DNA from: Oscillospiraceae bacterium
GTDB taxonomy: Bacteria; Bacillota; Clostridia; Oscillospirales; Oscillospiraceae
Assembly: GCA_015067545.1 (NCBI GenBank)
Contig: SVMG01000002.1
Location: forward strand, 62,001-126,000
DNA length: 64,000 nucleotides
Reading direction: 5' to 3'
This document shows positions 1 to 8,327 of the stretch, piece by piece; position 1 is the stretch's first letter, and every line of letters starts with the position of its first letter. A model generated the notes under the pieces. It made no database searches and had not been told where the DNA came from. It saw only the letters and a program-made list of their open reading frames with translations. A program made the position numbers and the translations under genes.

Positions 1-1
1 C

Positions 2-1303
2 CAGGACACCGCCCTGGTAGGCTGCGCCATTGACATCGGCACGACTACTGTCACCATGGTGCTGGTGGATATGGAAAATGGCAAAATTCTGGCCAAGGGT
101 TCTTCCGGCAACGGTCAGATCCGCTACGGCGCGGATGTGATCAACCGGATCATTCAGCAGAGCCGTCCCGGCGGACGGAAGAATCTGCAAAAGGCCATTG
201 TGGAGGAGACCCTGAATCCCATCATCCGCAATCTGTGCCGCAGCGCCAGGATCAGCCCGGAAAGCATTGTCCGGCTGAGTGTGGGCGCGAACACCACCAT
301 GAATCACCTGCTCATTGGCGTGGATGCCGATCCTGTGCGGATGGATCCCTACATTCCCAGCTTCTTCGGTTGGGAGGGCTTACTTGGCGGAGATCTGAAG
401 CTGCCCGTCAATCCCCTTGCCCCTGTTATCATTGCTCCCAACATCGGCTCTTACGTGGGCGGTGACATCACTGCCGGTACGCTGGCAAGCCTCATTTGGG
501 ACAAGGACGAAATGAGCCTGTTCATCGATCTGGGCACCAACGGCGAGATCGTTTTCGGCAACCGGGATTTCCTCATGTCCTGCGCCTGCTCTGCAGGCCC
601 TGCCTTTGAGGGCGGCGATATTTCCTGCGGCATGCGTGCCACCGACGGCGCGGTGGAAGCCTGTGTGCTGGACAAGCAAACCATGGAGCCCGCACTCACC
701 ATCGTAGGTGACCCCGGGCAAAAGTGTGTGGGCATCTGCGGCAGCGGCATCATCGATATCATTTCCGAGCTGTACCGCTGTGGCATCATCAATGCCAAGG
801 GTCTGTTTGTCCGGGAGGGCAAGCGGGTGGCCCGGGATCAGCACGGCATGGGCCGTTACATCCTGGCATTCCCTGAGGAGACCGAAACCGGCCGGGAAGT
901 ATCCATCAACGAGGTGGATATCGACAACTTCATCCGTGCCAAGGGCGCGATCTTCTCCGCCATCGACACCCTGCTCCAGTCCGTGGACATGAGCGTGGAG
1001 TGCATTGACCATGTGTATGTGGCCGGCGGCATCGGCTCGGGCATTAACATGAAAAACGCGGTAAACATCGGCATGCTGCCGGATGTGGAGCTGGAGAAAT
1101 TCAGCTACATCGGCAACTCGTCACTGACCGGCGCGTATGCCATGGTCATCAGCGACCAGGCAACCGAAAAGTGCGCAGAGGTGGGCGCGAATATGACCTA
1201 TCTGGAGCTGTCTACCTATCCCGGCTACATGGATTCCTTTGTGGCTGCCTGCTTCATTCCCCACACCGATGCAAGTCTGTTCCCCAACAGCAAACAGGAG
1301 TAA
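2..1303 (+). CDS. ASKHA-domain / DUF4445 protein, RACo-like corrinoid-protein reductive activator (5' truncated by window edge)
   Basis: Frame is open upstream of the listed ATG at 56 (QDTALVGCAIDIGTTTVTMVLVD...). ASKHA motifs DIGTTTVT, IDLGTNGEIV, GICGSGIIDIISEL, VAGGIGSGI. Confidence 0.8.
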   Translation, partial: QDTALVGCAIDIGTTTVTMVLVDMENGKILAKGSSGNGQIRYGADVINRIIQQSRPGGRKNLQKAIVEETLNPIIRNLCRSARISPESIVRLSVGANTTMNHLLIGVDADPVRMDPYIPSFFGWEGLLGGDLKLPVNPLAPVIIAPNIGSYVGGDITAGTLASLIWDKDEMSLFIDLGTNGEIVFGNRDFLMSCACSAGPAFEGGDISCGMRATDGAVEACVLDKQTMEPALTIVGDPGQKCVGICGSGIIDIISELYRCGIINAKGLFVREGKRVARDQHGMGRYILAFPEETETGREVSINEVDIDNFIRAKGAIFSAIDTLLQSVDMSVECIDHVYVAGGIGSGINMKNAVNIGMLPDVELEKFSYIGNSSLTGAYAMVISDQATEKCAEVGANMTYLELSTYPGYMDSFVAACFIPHTDASLFPNSKQE

Positions 1304-1306
1304 GTT

Positions 1307-1915
1307 ATGCAAATTGAGAATCACAAGGAAGAAGTTCCTTTTTCCTACTATGAAAATCTGTTCCGGGATTTAGACCCGGCAGAAGCCGCCCAGCGCACAA
1401 ATGTGAAATGGGATGGAAAAGAATTTTATGTAAACCTGTTGGGCAAGGAGTACGCCATTTCCCACCCGGATTATGCCCTCCGGGCTTTGGACGGCGGCAA
1501 AGAGCCTCCCCTGCCCACCCAGACCTTCCTGCTGCGCTATCTGCTGGAGGGAAAGGCCGTGGCCGACACCGGCGCATGGCTGACTTTCCGGGAAATGCCC
1601 TGGGGCGAGCTGTACATCAAGCCCTACACCGGCCGGGTGCTGACCCGAGCAGCGTTCACCTTCGGCACTCGGATCGCCGCGTTCCGGGCGGCCTGCGAAA
1701 AAATGGGCGCAATGCCCGTCAATCATGGTGACGCAGGCTTCCAGTTTGACTTTATCGGCGGCTACCGGATGCAGATCCTGGTCTGGGAGGGTGACGACGA
1801 ATTTCCCCCCAACGCCCAGGTGCTGTATTCCGACAATTTCGGGGGCGGCTTTGCCGCGGAAGACCGCGTTGTCGCCGGTGATATTCTGATCTCCGCAATT
1901 AAAGGAAATATGTAG
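1307..1915 (+). CDS. DUF3786 domain-containing protein
   Basis: 202-aa ORF 4 bp after the RACo-like gene; 'VNHGDAGFQFDFIGGYRMQILVWEGDDEFPPNAQVLYSDNF' resembles DUF3786 proteins. Confidence 0.65.
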   Translation: MQIENHKEEVPFSYYENLFRDLDPAEAAQRTNVKWDGKEFYVNLLGKEYAISHPDYALRALDGGKEPPLPTQTFLLRYLLEGKAVADTGAWLTFREMPWGELYIKPYTGRVLTRAAFTFGTRIAAFRAACEKMGAMPVNHGDAGFQFDFIGGYRMQILVWEGDDEFPPNAQVLYSDNFGGGFAAEDRVVAGDILISAIKGNM

Positions 1916-1916
1916 C

Positions 1917-1947
1917 AAAAAGCCTGCCGTCCGGCAGGCTTTTCCTA
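1917..1947. terminator. Bidirectional intrinsic terminator between convergent genes
   Basis: aaaaagcctgccgtccggcaggctttt hairpin with A/T tracts. Confidence 0.8.
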
Positions 1948-1948
1948 T

Positions 1949-2728
1949 TTACGACACTGTCACGCTTTTGCGCATGGCAGAAATAGCACCCTTTTCCAGT
2001 CGCGACACCTGTGCCTGGGAGATGCCCACCATGTCGGCCACCTCCATTTGGGTTTTGCCGTCATAAAAACGCAGGGATAGGATTTCCTTTTCCCGCTTTC
2101 CCAAGGCGTTGAAGGCATTTTGCAGAGTGATGTGCTCCATCCAATGCCCCTCCGTGTTCTTGTTATCCCGCACCTGATCCATCACCGTCAACGGGTCTCC
2201 CCCGTCGGCATACACCGGCTCATACAGGCTCACCGGGGCGCACACCGCATCCAGCGCCTCGCTGATGTCCTCTATGGGCAGATCCAGCTCCTTGGATATC
2301 TCCTCCATTGTGGGCTCACGGCCAAGCCGCAGGAGCATGGCCTCCTTGCACTGCAAAACCTTATATGCCACATCCCGGATGGACCGTGAGACCCGGATCG
2401 CACTGTTATCTCTAAGGTAGCGACGCACTTCCCCTGCGATCATGGGCACGCCATAGGTGGAAAATTTCACCTGTTTTGTCGGATCAAAATTGGAAATGGC
2501 CTTGATCAGACCGATGCACCCCACCTGGAACAGATCGTCGGGACTCTCCCCCCGCTTGTCAAATCGCTGGATCACAGAAAGCACCAGCCGCAGATTTCCC
2601 TCGATCAGAGCCTGCCGGGCTTTTTCATCTCCTGTACTGGCCTTTTTGAGCAGCTCCTCCATTTCATCCGGTGGCAAGGTCTTCAGCTTTGCTGTGTTAA
2701 CGCCGCAGATCTCTACTTTTCCCTGCAT
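1949..2728 (-). CDS. sigG: RNA polymerase sporulation sigma factor SigG
   Basis: MQGKVEICGVNTAKL... matches the SigG N-terminus; sigma-70 regions 2-4 visible. RBS aggagg precedes the ATG at 2728, so the longer ORF start (2788) is unlikely. Confidence 0.92.
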   Translation of the reverse strand: MQGKVEICGVNTAKLKTLPPDEMEELLKKASTGDEKARQALIEGNLRLVLSVIQRFDKRGESPDDLFQVGCIGLIKAISNFDPTKQVKFSTYGVPMIAGEVRRYLRDNSAIRVSRSIRDVAYKVLQCKEAMLLRLGREPTMEEISKELDLPIEDISEALDAVCAPVSLYEPVYADGGDPLTVMDQVRDNKNTEGHWMEHITLQNAFNALGKREKEILSLRFYDGKTQMEVADMVGISQAQVSRLEKGAISAMRKSVTVS

Positions 2729-3029
2729 GGTGTATCCTCCTCTTGGCTTTGATTCCAGTATTTCCATTTGAAGGTGGATGATACCCATAAGGGCTTTGTG
2801 TATTTTACCAAATAATTTGGGAGTGTTTTCCTGTACTCCGGCTTTTTAAGGACAACGTCTGCGAAAAATCCAACTTTTTCAGCAAAAATCACTGGAACTG
2901 TTTGACATTTCCCGTTTCCGTAACACGTAATTACCGCAACCGCCAAGGTTCTGATTTTTCTCAAAAAATTGGACAATCCCTCCCCTGCGCACCTTGGCGA
3001 ATTGGGGGTTTCCCCTTGTCCGGATTGAC

Positions 3030-3059
3030 TTTTCCACATTTTCCACAACCTTTTCCACA
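3030..3059 (+). promoter_or_regulatory. Cluster of three TTTTCCACA 9-mers (DnaA-box-like)
   Basis: TTTTCCACA at 3030-3038, 3039-3047 and 3051-3059; one mismatch from TTATCCACA. Confidence 0.4.
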
Positions 3060-3278
3060 GCCCCTTTTTCGGTCAAAAAGTAGGCGGTGGTTTTCGGCTT
3101 GTTTACATAATTATTCTCGACGCTTTTCGACCTTTTTCCACTTTTTTCGCTGTTGTGTTTTTCACAACGGCCAAAAACTTACCTCCGATTTTTCTTCTTG
3201 ACAATTTTGTGTTTCCTGGCTCCTTCGGTTTTTCGAAAATCTTTTCTTAAAAAATCCGCCTTTTTTCAAAAAAAGGGA

Positions 3279-3307
3279 TTGATTTTATTGAAAATACGCG
3301 CTATAAT
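3279..3307 (+). promoter_or_regulatory. Sigma-A-type promoter of rpsT
   Basis: TTGATT - 17 bp - TATAAT, 40 bp upstream of the rpsT ATG. Confidence 0.7.
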
Positions 3308-3346
3308 GTGGAACTGTATGAGATTATCACAAGGAGGTGGAACACG

Positions 3347-3610
3347 ATGCCCAATATTAAGTCCTCTAAGAAAGATGTTATTTCTTCCAAGATCGCTTAC
3401 GAGAAGAACAAGGCAAACAAGTCCGAGCTGAAGACCAACCTGAAGAAGTTCGACGCCGCTCTGGCTAACGGCGACAAGGCCGAGGTCGAGGCTGCCTACA
3501 AGGTCGCCATCAAGGCTGTTGACCAGGCTGTCAACAAGGGTCTGCTGCACAAGAACAATGCTGCCCGCAAGAAGAGCTCCATGACTCTGAAGCTGAGCAA
3601 GCTGGCCTGA
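3347..3610 (+). CDS. rpsT: 30S ribosomal protein S20
   Basis: MPNIKSSKKDVISSKIAYEKNKANKSELKTNLKKF...; RBS aaggaggtgg upstream of the ATG at 3347. Confidence 0.95.
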   Translation: MPNIKSSKKDVISSKIAYEKNKANKSELKTNLKKFDAALANGDKAEVEAAYKVAIKAVDQAVNKGLLHKNNAARKKSSMTLKLSKLA

Positions 3611-3631
3611 TTTCTCTGAAAATATCTCCTT

Positions 3632-3659
3632 CCGAGTTTTCCTTGGAGGGAGTTTTTTC
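3632..3659 (+). terminator. Intrinsic terminator after rpsT
   Basis: ctccttcc...ggagggag stem followed by a T-run. Confidence 0.55.
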
Positions 3660-3733
3660 ATACCATTTTTACCTCTTCCATTCCATGTAAAAATGGTGTA
3701 TAATTTTTTCTATCACACATGTAGGAGCCCGAT

Positions 3734-5578
3734 ATGCGAATTTTGTTCGACAGCAAGCTGCTGATGTATAAAGATCCCTTTGGAACGCTGATCCCGGGGC
3801 AAGGGTGCACCTTGCACATCCACATTCCCGAAACCGTGCCCGCCACCAAGGTGGAGTGTATTTTGTGCCACCCTGACGGAGGGTTATACAAAGCGGTCAC
3901 CATGCCCTTCCAGGAGCAGGTGGGCGCATATCACATCTTCCGGGGAGATTTTTCCCTGGAGGACACCGGGCTGTTTTTTTATCATTTTTATATCACCACC
4001 CGGGACGGCGGCTTCCGCCTGTTCAAGTATGGCAACGACACCAATATGGAAGACGGCGCGCTTTGGCAGCTAAGCTGCGTGCCGGCAGATTTCCACACCC
4101 CCGATTGGTCCAAGGGCGCGACCATCTATCAGATCTTCCCCGACCGGTTCTGCAAGGCAGGCAGCTGTGACCTCACCGGAAAATTAGAGCCCTACACCGT
4201 TCATAACAGCTGGGACGAGGAAGTAGATTGGCGGCCCAACGCCAGGGGCGAGGTGCTGAACAACGATTTCTTTGGCGGCAATTTCCGGGGCATCATGGAG
4301 AAAATGGACTACCTTGCATCCCTGGGCACCACCGTCCTGTACCTGAACCCCATCAGCAAGAGCTTTTCCAACCACCGTTACGACACCGGCGACTACAAGA
4401 CGCCCGATCCCATGCTGGGTACGATGGAGGATTTCCGTGACCTCTGCCATGCCGCCCATGAAAAGGGCATCAAGGTGATTTTGGACGGGGTATATTCCCA
4501 TACAGGCTCGGATAGCCTCTATTTCGACAAAGAGCGCACCTTTGGCGGCAATGGCGCATACTGCACCAAGGACTCCCCTTATTACAGCTGGTATCAGTTC
4601 AAGTCCTGGCCCGACAGCTACGAATCCTGGTGGGGCTTCAAGACCCTGCCCACAGTCAACAAGATGGATCCCAATTTTTTGGAGTACATCATCACGGGGC
4701 AGGACAGCGTCATCGCCCATTGGCTGAGGGCCGGCTGTGACGGCTTCCGGCTGGACGTGGCTGACGAGCTTCCCAATGGATTTCTGATGCTCTTGAAAAA
4801 GCACCTGCGCCAGCTGAAGCCCGATGCCCTCCTTATGGGCGAGGTGTGGGAGGATGCTTCCAACAAATGCGCCTATGGGCAGTGCCGCCACTATTTTGTG
4901 GACGGCGAGCTGGACAGCATCATGAATTATCCCTTCCGCACCGCCATTTTGAATTTCCTCCGGGGACAGGATGATGGCCGGGGTCTTGAAAACACAGTGA
5001 TGACCATTGCAGAAAACTATCCGCCGGAGGTGCTGCTCAGCAATATGAATCTGCTGAGCACCCACGACAGTCCCCGGATCCTGACTGCCCTTGTAGATGA
5101 TTTTGACGGAAGCCGGGAGGAAAAGGCAAACCGCCGCCTGTCTCCCGAGCAGAGAAATATCGCCTTAGAACGACTGCGTTTGGCGGCTTTTTTGCAGTTT
5201 ACACTGCCGGGCAGCCCCAGCATTTACTATGCCGACGAAGCCGGTATGGAGGGTCACAACGATCCTTTCAACCGCCGCCCCTATCCCTGGGGACGGGAAA
5301 ACGAGGCATTGCTGGCTTTTTTCCGGGAGCTGGGCACGCTGAGAAAGAACTTGGAAGCTCTGCGGCTGGGTGATATTCGGTTTTTCCACGCGCAGGAGCA
5401 GAAGATCGGCTTCACCCGGGAATACAAGGGAAAGTCCCTTAGATGTTATGTAAACTTCAGCGGTGAAGACTGGGATGTTTCTGGCGGCAAGGTGCTCTTT
5501 GGATATAATCTGCACTCCGCCGCTCCCGACTGGGTGACGCTTTCGCCCATGGGCCTGTGCATCACGGAGGCAGAATGA
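3734..5578 (+). CDS. Glycoside hydrolase family 13 (neopullulanase / alpha-glycosidase-like)
   Basis: GH13 motifs: VILDGVYSHTG, GCDGFRLDVADE, LLMGEVWED, LLSTHDSPR; N-terminal beta-sandwich-like region. Confidence 0.9.
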   Translation: MRILFDSKLLMYKDPFGTLIPGQGCTLHIHIPETVPATKVECILCHPDGGLYKAVTMPFQEQVGAYHIFRGDFSLEDTGLFFYHFYITTRDGGFRLFKYGNDTNMEDGALWQLSCVPADFHTPDWSKGATIYQIFPDRFCKAGSCDLTGKLEPYTVHNSWDEEVDWRPNARGEVLNNDFFGGNFRGIMEKMDYLASLGTTVLYLNPISKSFSNHRYDTGDYKTPDPMLGTMEDFRDLCHAAHEKGIKVILDGVYSHTGSDSLYFDKERTFGGNGAYCTKDSPYYSWYQFKSWPDSYESWWGFKTLPTVNKMDPNFLEYIITGQDSVIAHWLRAGCDGFRLDVADELPNGFLMLLKKHLRQLKPDALLMGEVWEDASNKCAYGQCRHYFVDGELDSIMNYPFRTAILNFLRGQDDGRGLENTVMTIAENYPPEVLLSNMNLLSTHDSPRILTALVDDFDGSREEKANRRLSPEQRNIALERLRLAAFLQFTLPGSPSIYYADEAGMEGHNDPFNRRPYPWGRENEALLAFFRELGTLRKNLEALRLGDIRFFHAQEQKIGFTREYKGKSLRCYVNFSGEDWDVSGGKVLFGYNLHSAAPDWVTLSPMGLCITEAE

Positions 5579-5751
5579 TGGAAAGAGAAATCTTTTTAAG
5601 CGGCTACTGCCGCTGTATGGACGCCAGCCGAATGGTGGCAGTCACGATTGAAGATAGCAACATCACCGATGTGGACTGCAATTTCGGTTCTTGCCCCTAT
5701 GAACAGGACTGCGTTTTGGCGCAGAAGATCAAGGAAACCACTTTAGAATAA
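5578..5751 (+). CDS. Small Cys-rich hypothetical protein (57 aa)
   Basis: ATG overlaps the GH13 stop; CRCMD...DCNFGSCPYEQDC cysteines. Confidence 0.65.
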   Translation: MEREIFLSGYCRCMDASRMVAVTIEDSNITDVDCNFGSCPYEQDCVLAQKIKETTLE

Positions 5752-5776
5752 CTTTAGCAAAAGGAGCGTGCCATTT

Positions 5777-6052
5777 ATGAAAAAGTATCTTCCCTACTTT
5801 CTTTTCTCCGCCATTGCTTTGATCATTTCTTTGGTTCTTTCCTTTCTGTTTGATTTTTCATTATCCAACACTTGGCAGGCATGCGTTGCATTGCTACTTG
5901 TATTTGGCCCACTTTGGATATGCGGCTGGAAAGAGGTATGCGTGCAAAAGCATAAGCATCCCGTTATTTGTTTCTTGGCCCGTTTTTATCTGATTTTGGT
6001 GTTGGTAGGTTATTTGATTTCAACGCTCGTATTTCTGATTGTTGGATTCTAA
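5777..6052 (+). CDS. Small hypothetical membrane protein
   Basis: Three hydrophobic segments (YFLFSAIALIISLVLSF; ACVALLLVFGPLWICG; FYLILVLVGYLISTLVFLIVGF); RBS aaggagcg upstream. ORF track gives 5768; the second Met is at 5777. Confidence 0.55.
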   Translation: MKKYLPYFLFSAIALIISLVLSFLFDFSLSNTWQACVALLLVFGPLWICGWKEVCVQKHKHPVICFLARFYLILVLVGYLISTLVFLIVGF

Positions 6053-6062
6053 GATTGTATCG

Positions 6063-6227
6063 CAGGGGCGGATATCATCCGCCTGTAAAGGCTCCCCTTG
6101 AGGGGAGCTGCCGAACGAATGTGAGGCTGAGGGGTGTAACACCCTTCCGTCATTTGCTCGTTCCTCGCAAATGCCACCTCCCCTCCAGGGGAGGCTTTGG
6201 GCGATTCGTGAATCGCCCCTACTTGTT
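6063..6227. repeat. Intergenic multi-hairpin repeat R1
   Basis: ggctccccttgaggggagctg...cacctcccctccaggggaggc. 38 bp (6147-6184) is an inverted copy, 36/38 identical by eye, of 22763-22800. Confidence 0.7.
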
Positions 6228-6241
6228 AGGAGGTGAACACC

Positions 6242-8290
6242 ATGGCAAGACTCACAGATCCCATTACCATCTTAAAAGGCATCGGCCCCACTACGGCAAA
6301 GCGGTTTGCCGCTTTGAACATCTACACCTTGGGCGACCTGATCTGCCACTTCCCCCGGGGCTACGAAGACCGCACAAAACTCCTGCCCATTGAAACAATG
6401 GAGGTGGATGTGCCGGCCTGCTTCAAAGCCATGGTGATGAACACCCCCCGCACCGCCCACATCCGCAAGGGCTTGGATCTGACCCGGGTGCAGGTGGCTG
6501 ACCACACCGCACGGCTGACACTGACCTTTTTTAACAACAAATTTGCCGCCGAGCAGCTTCAGTACGGCAGAGAATATATCTTCTACGGCACACTGACCGG
6601 GGATTTTGTGGGCTACAACATGACAAACCCCGTGTTTGAAGCCCTGGACTCCCAGCCGGTGACTACCCGGCGGGTGCTCCCCATTTATCCCCTGACCGCC
6701 GGCCTTTCCAACGCCGCCATGCTCAAGGCGGTGCGGCAGGCTCTTAGCATTTGCGACACGCCTGCGGAGATCATCCCGGAGTCCGTGCGCCGGGAGTTCG
6801 GCATTCTGGATGCCCAGCGGGCATACTATGCCATCCACGAGCCTGCCAACATGGCAGAAGCAGAGCTGGCAAAAAAGCGACTGATTTTTGAGGAATTTTT
6901 CGTCTTTTCCGCAGGACTTTCCCTCATGCGGGCCTCCCGGGCGGAGAAGAAGACGACCCCCTACAAAAATTTGAATCTTTCGTCTTTTGTCGATGCCCTG
7001 CCCTTTTCCCTCACCGGGGCGCAGAATCGGGCGATCCATGAGATCGTCAGCGATTTCGCGTCCGGCGCACCCATGAACCGGCTGGTGCAGGGTGATGTGG
7101 GCAGCGGTAAGACCATGGTAGCTGCCGCCGCGGCGTATTTGGCCATCCAAAACGGCCACCAGGCCGCGCTGATGGCGCCCACGGAAATTTTAGCAGAACA
7201 GCACCATCATTCCCTGTCCAAATTGCTAACGCCCTTGGGCATTCGTACTGCCCTGCTCACCGGCTCCATGACCCCCAAGCAAAAAGGTGCGGTGCGCACC
7301 GCCCTGGAAAACGGCGAAATTGACCTTGCCATCGGCACCCATGCACTGTTGTCCGATGCCACGCAATTTGCTGATCTCGGCCTGGTGATTGCAGACGAAC
7401 AGCACCGCTTTGGCGTTGCCCAGCGGGCCAAGCTGTCCGCCAAGGGGAGTGATCCCCACCTTTTGGTCATGTCCGCCACCCCCATTCCCCGCACACTGGC
7501 ACTTTTAATGTACGGCGATCTGGAGGTCTCCATCATCGACGAGCTGCCCCCGGGGCGGAAAGCTGTGGATTCTTTCCTGGTGAACGAATCCTATCGTGCC
7601 CGGATCAATGCGTTTATCCGCAAGCAGGTGCAGGAGGGGCATCAGTGCTTCGTGGTCTGCCCTGCGGTGGAGGAAAATGAGGATTTAGGCATCAAAGCCG
7701 CCACGGTTTGGGCGGAAACGCTGCAAAAAACCGTCTTCCCGGATCTGCGCATTTTGCTGATCCACGGTCAAATGAAGGGCGCAGAGAAGGAAGCCACCAT
7801 GGCCGCCTTTGCCCGGGGCGAGGCGGATGTATTGGTGGCTACCACTGTTATCGAAGTGGGCGTGGATGTGCCCAATGCGACCTTGATGGTCATTGAGGAC
7901 GCCGACCGGTTCGGCCTCAGCCAGCTTCATCAGCTTCGCGGCCGTGTAGGACGGGGCGGGCATCAGAGCTACTGCATCCTCACCTCTCACAACCGAAATC
8001 CCGAGACCCTCGCCCGGCTGAAGGCCCTGTGCAAAACCACCGACGGCTTTAAGATCGCGGAAGAGGATCTGAAAATGCGCGGCCCGGGCGACTTCTTCGG
8101 CGCGCGGCAGTCGGGTCTTCCCACCTTCCGGGTGGCAAACTTAAGCATGGATCTGCAGACCCTCAAGGATGCCCAGGCGGCATCCGCCAGGTGGATCGAC
8201 ACCGAGGGCACAGCCGATACTCCCGAAGCCATTGCCCTGCGCCAGCGGATCGGTACGCTGTTCCAGCGGGCCGAGGGCACAATGAATTAA
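6242..8290 (+). CDS. recG: ATP-dependent DNA helicase RecG
   Basis: ITILKGIGPTTAKRF, RLVQGDVGSGKTMVA, DEQHRFGVAQR, QLRGRVGRGGHQSYC; RBS ttaggaggtg before the ATG at 6242. Confidence 0.95.
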   Translation: MARLTDPITILKGIGPTTAKRFAALNIYTLGDLICHFPRGYEDRTKLLPIETMEVDVPACFKAMVMNTPRTAHIRKGLDLTRVQVADHTARLTLTFFNNKFAAEQLQYGREYIFYGTLTGDFVGYNMTNPVFEALDSQPVTTRRVLPIYPLTAGLSNAAMLKAVRQALSICDTPAEIIPESVRREFGILDAQRAYYAIHEPANMAEAELAKKRLIFEEFFVFSAGLSLMRASRAEKKTTPYKNLNLSSFVDALPFSLTGAQNRAIHEIVSDFASGAPMNRLVQGDVGSGKTMVAAAAAYLAIQNGHQAALMAPTEILAEQHHHSLSKLLTPLGIRTALLTGSMTPKQKGAVRTALENGEIDLAIGTHALLSDATQFADLGLVIADEQHRFGVAQRAKLSAKGSDPHLLVMSATPIPRTLALLMYGDLEVSIIDELPPGRKAVDSFLVNESYRARINAFIRKQVQEGHQCFVVCPAVEENEDLGIKAATVWAETLQKTVFPDLRILLIHGQMKGAEKEATMAAFARGEADVLVATTVIEVGVDVPNATLMVIEDADRFGLSQLHQLRGRVGRGGHQSYCILTSHNRNPETLARLKALCKTTDGFKIAEEDLKMRGPGDFFGARQSGLPTFRVANLSMDLQTLKDAQAASARWIDTEGTADTPEAIALRQRIGTLFQRAEGTMN

Positions 8291-8324
8291 AAAAATGGCA
8301 CACCCATGGGTGTGCCATTTTCAT
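8290..8324. terminator. Intrinsic terminator between convergent genes
   Basis: aaaaaatggcacacccatgggtgtgccatttt perfect palindrome. Confidence 0.8.
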
Positions 8325-8327
8325 TTG

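Noticed and set aside
2713-3076. Minus-strand ORFs between sigG and rpsT
   Set aside because: Low-complexity pyrimidine-rich region, no RBS or conserved motif; better treated as noncoding regulatory space.
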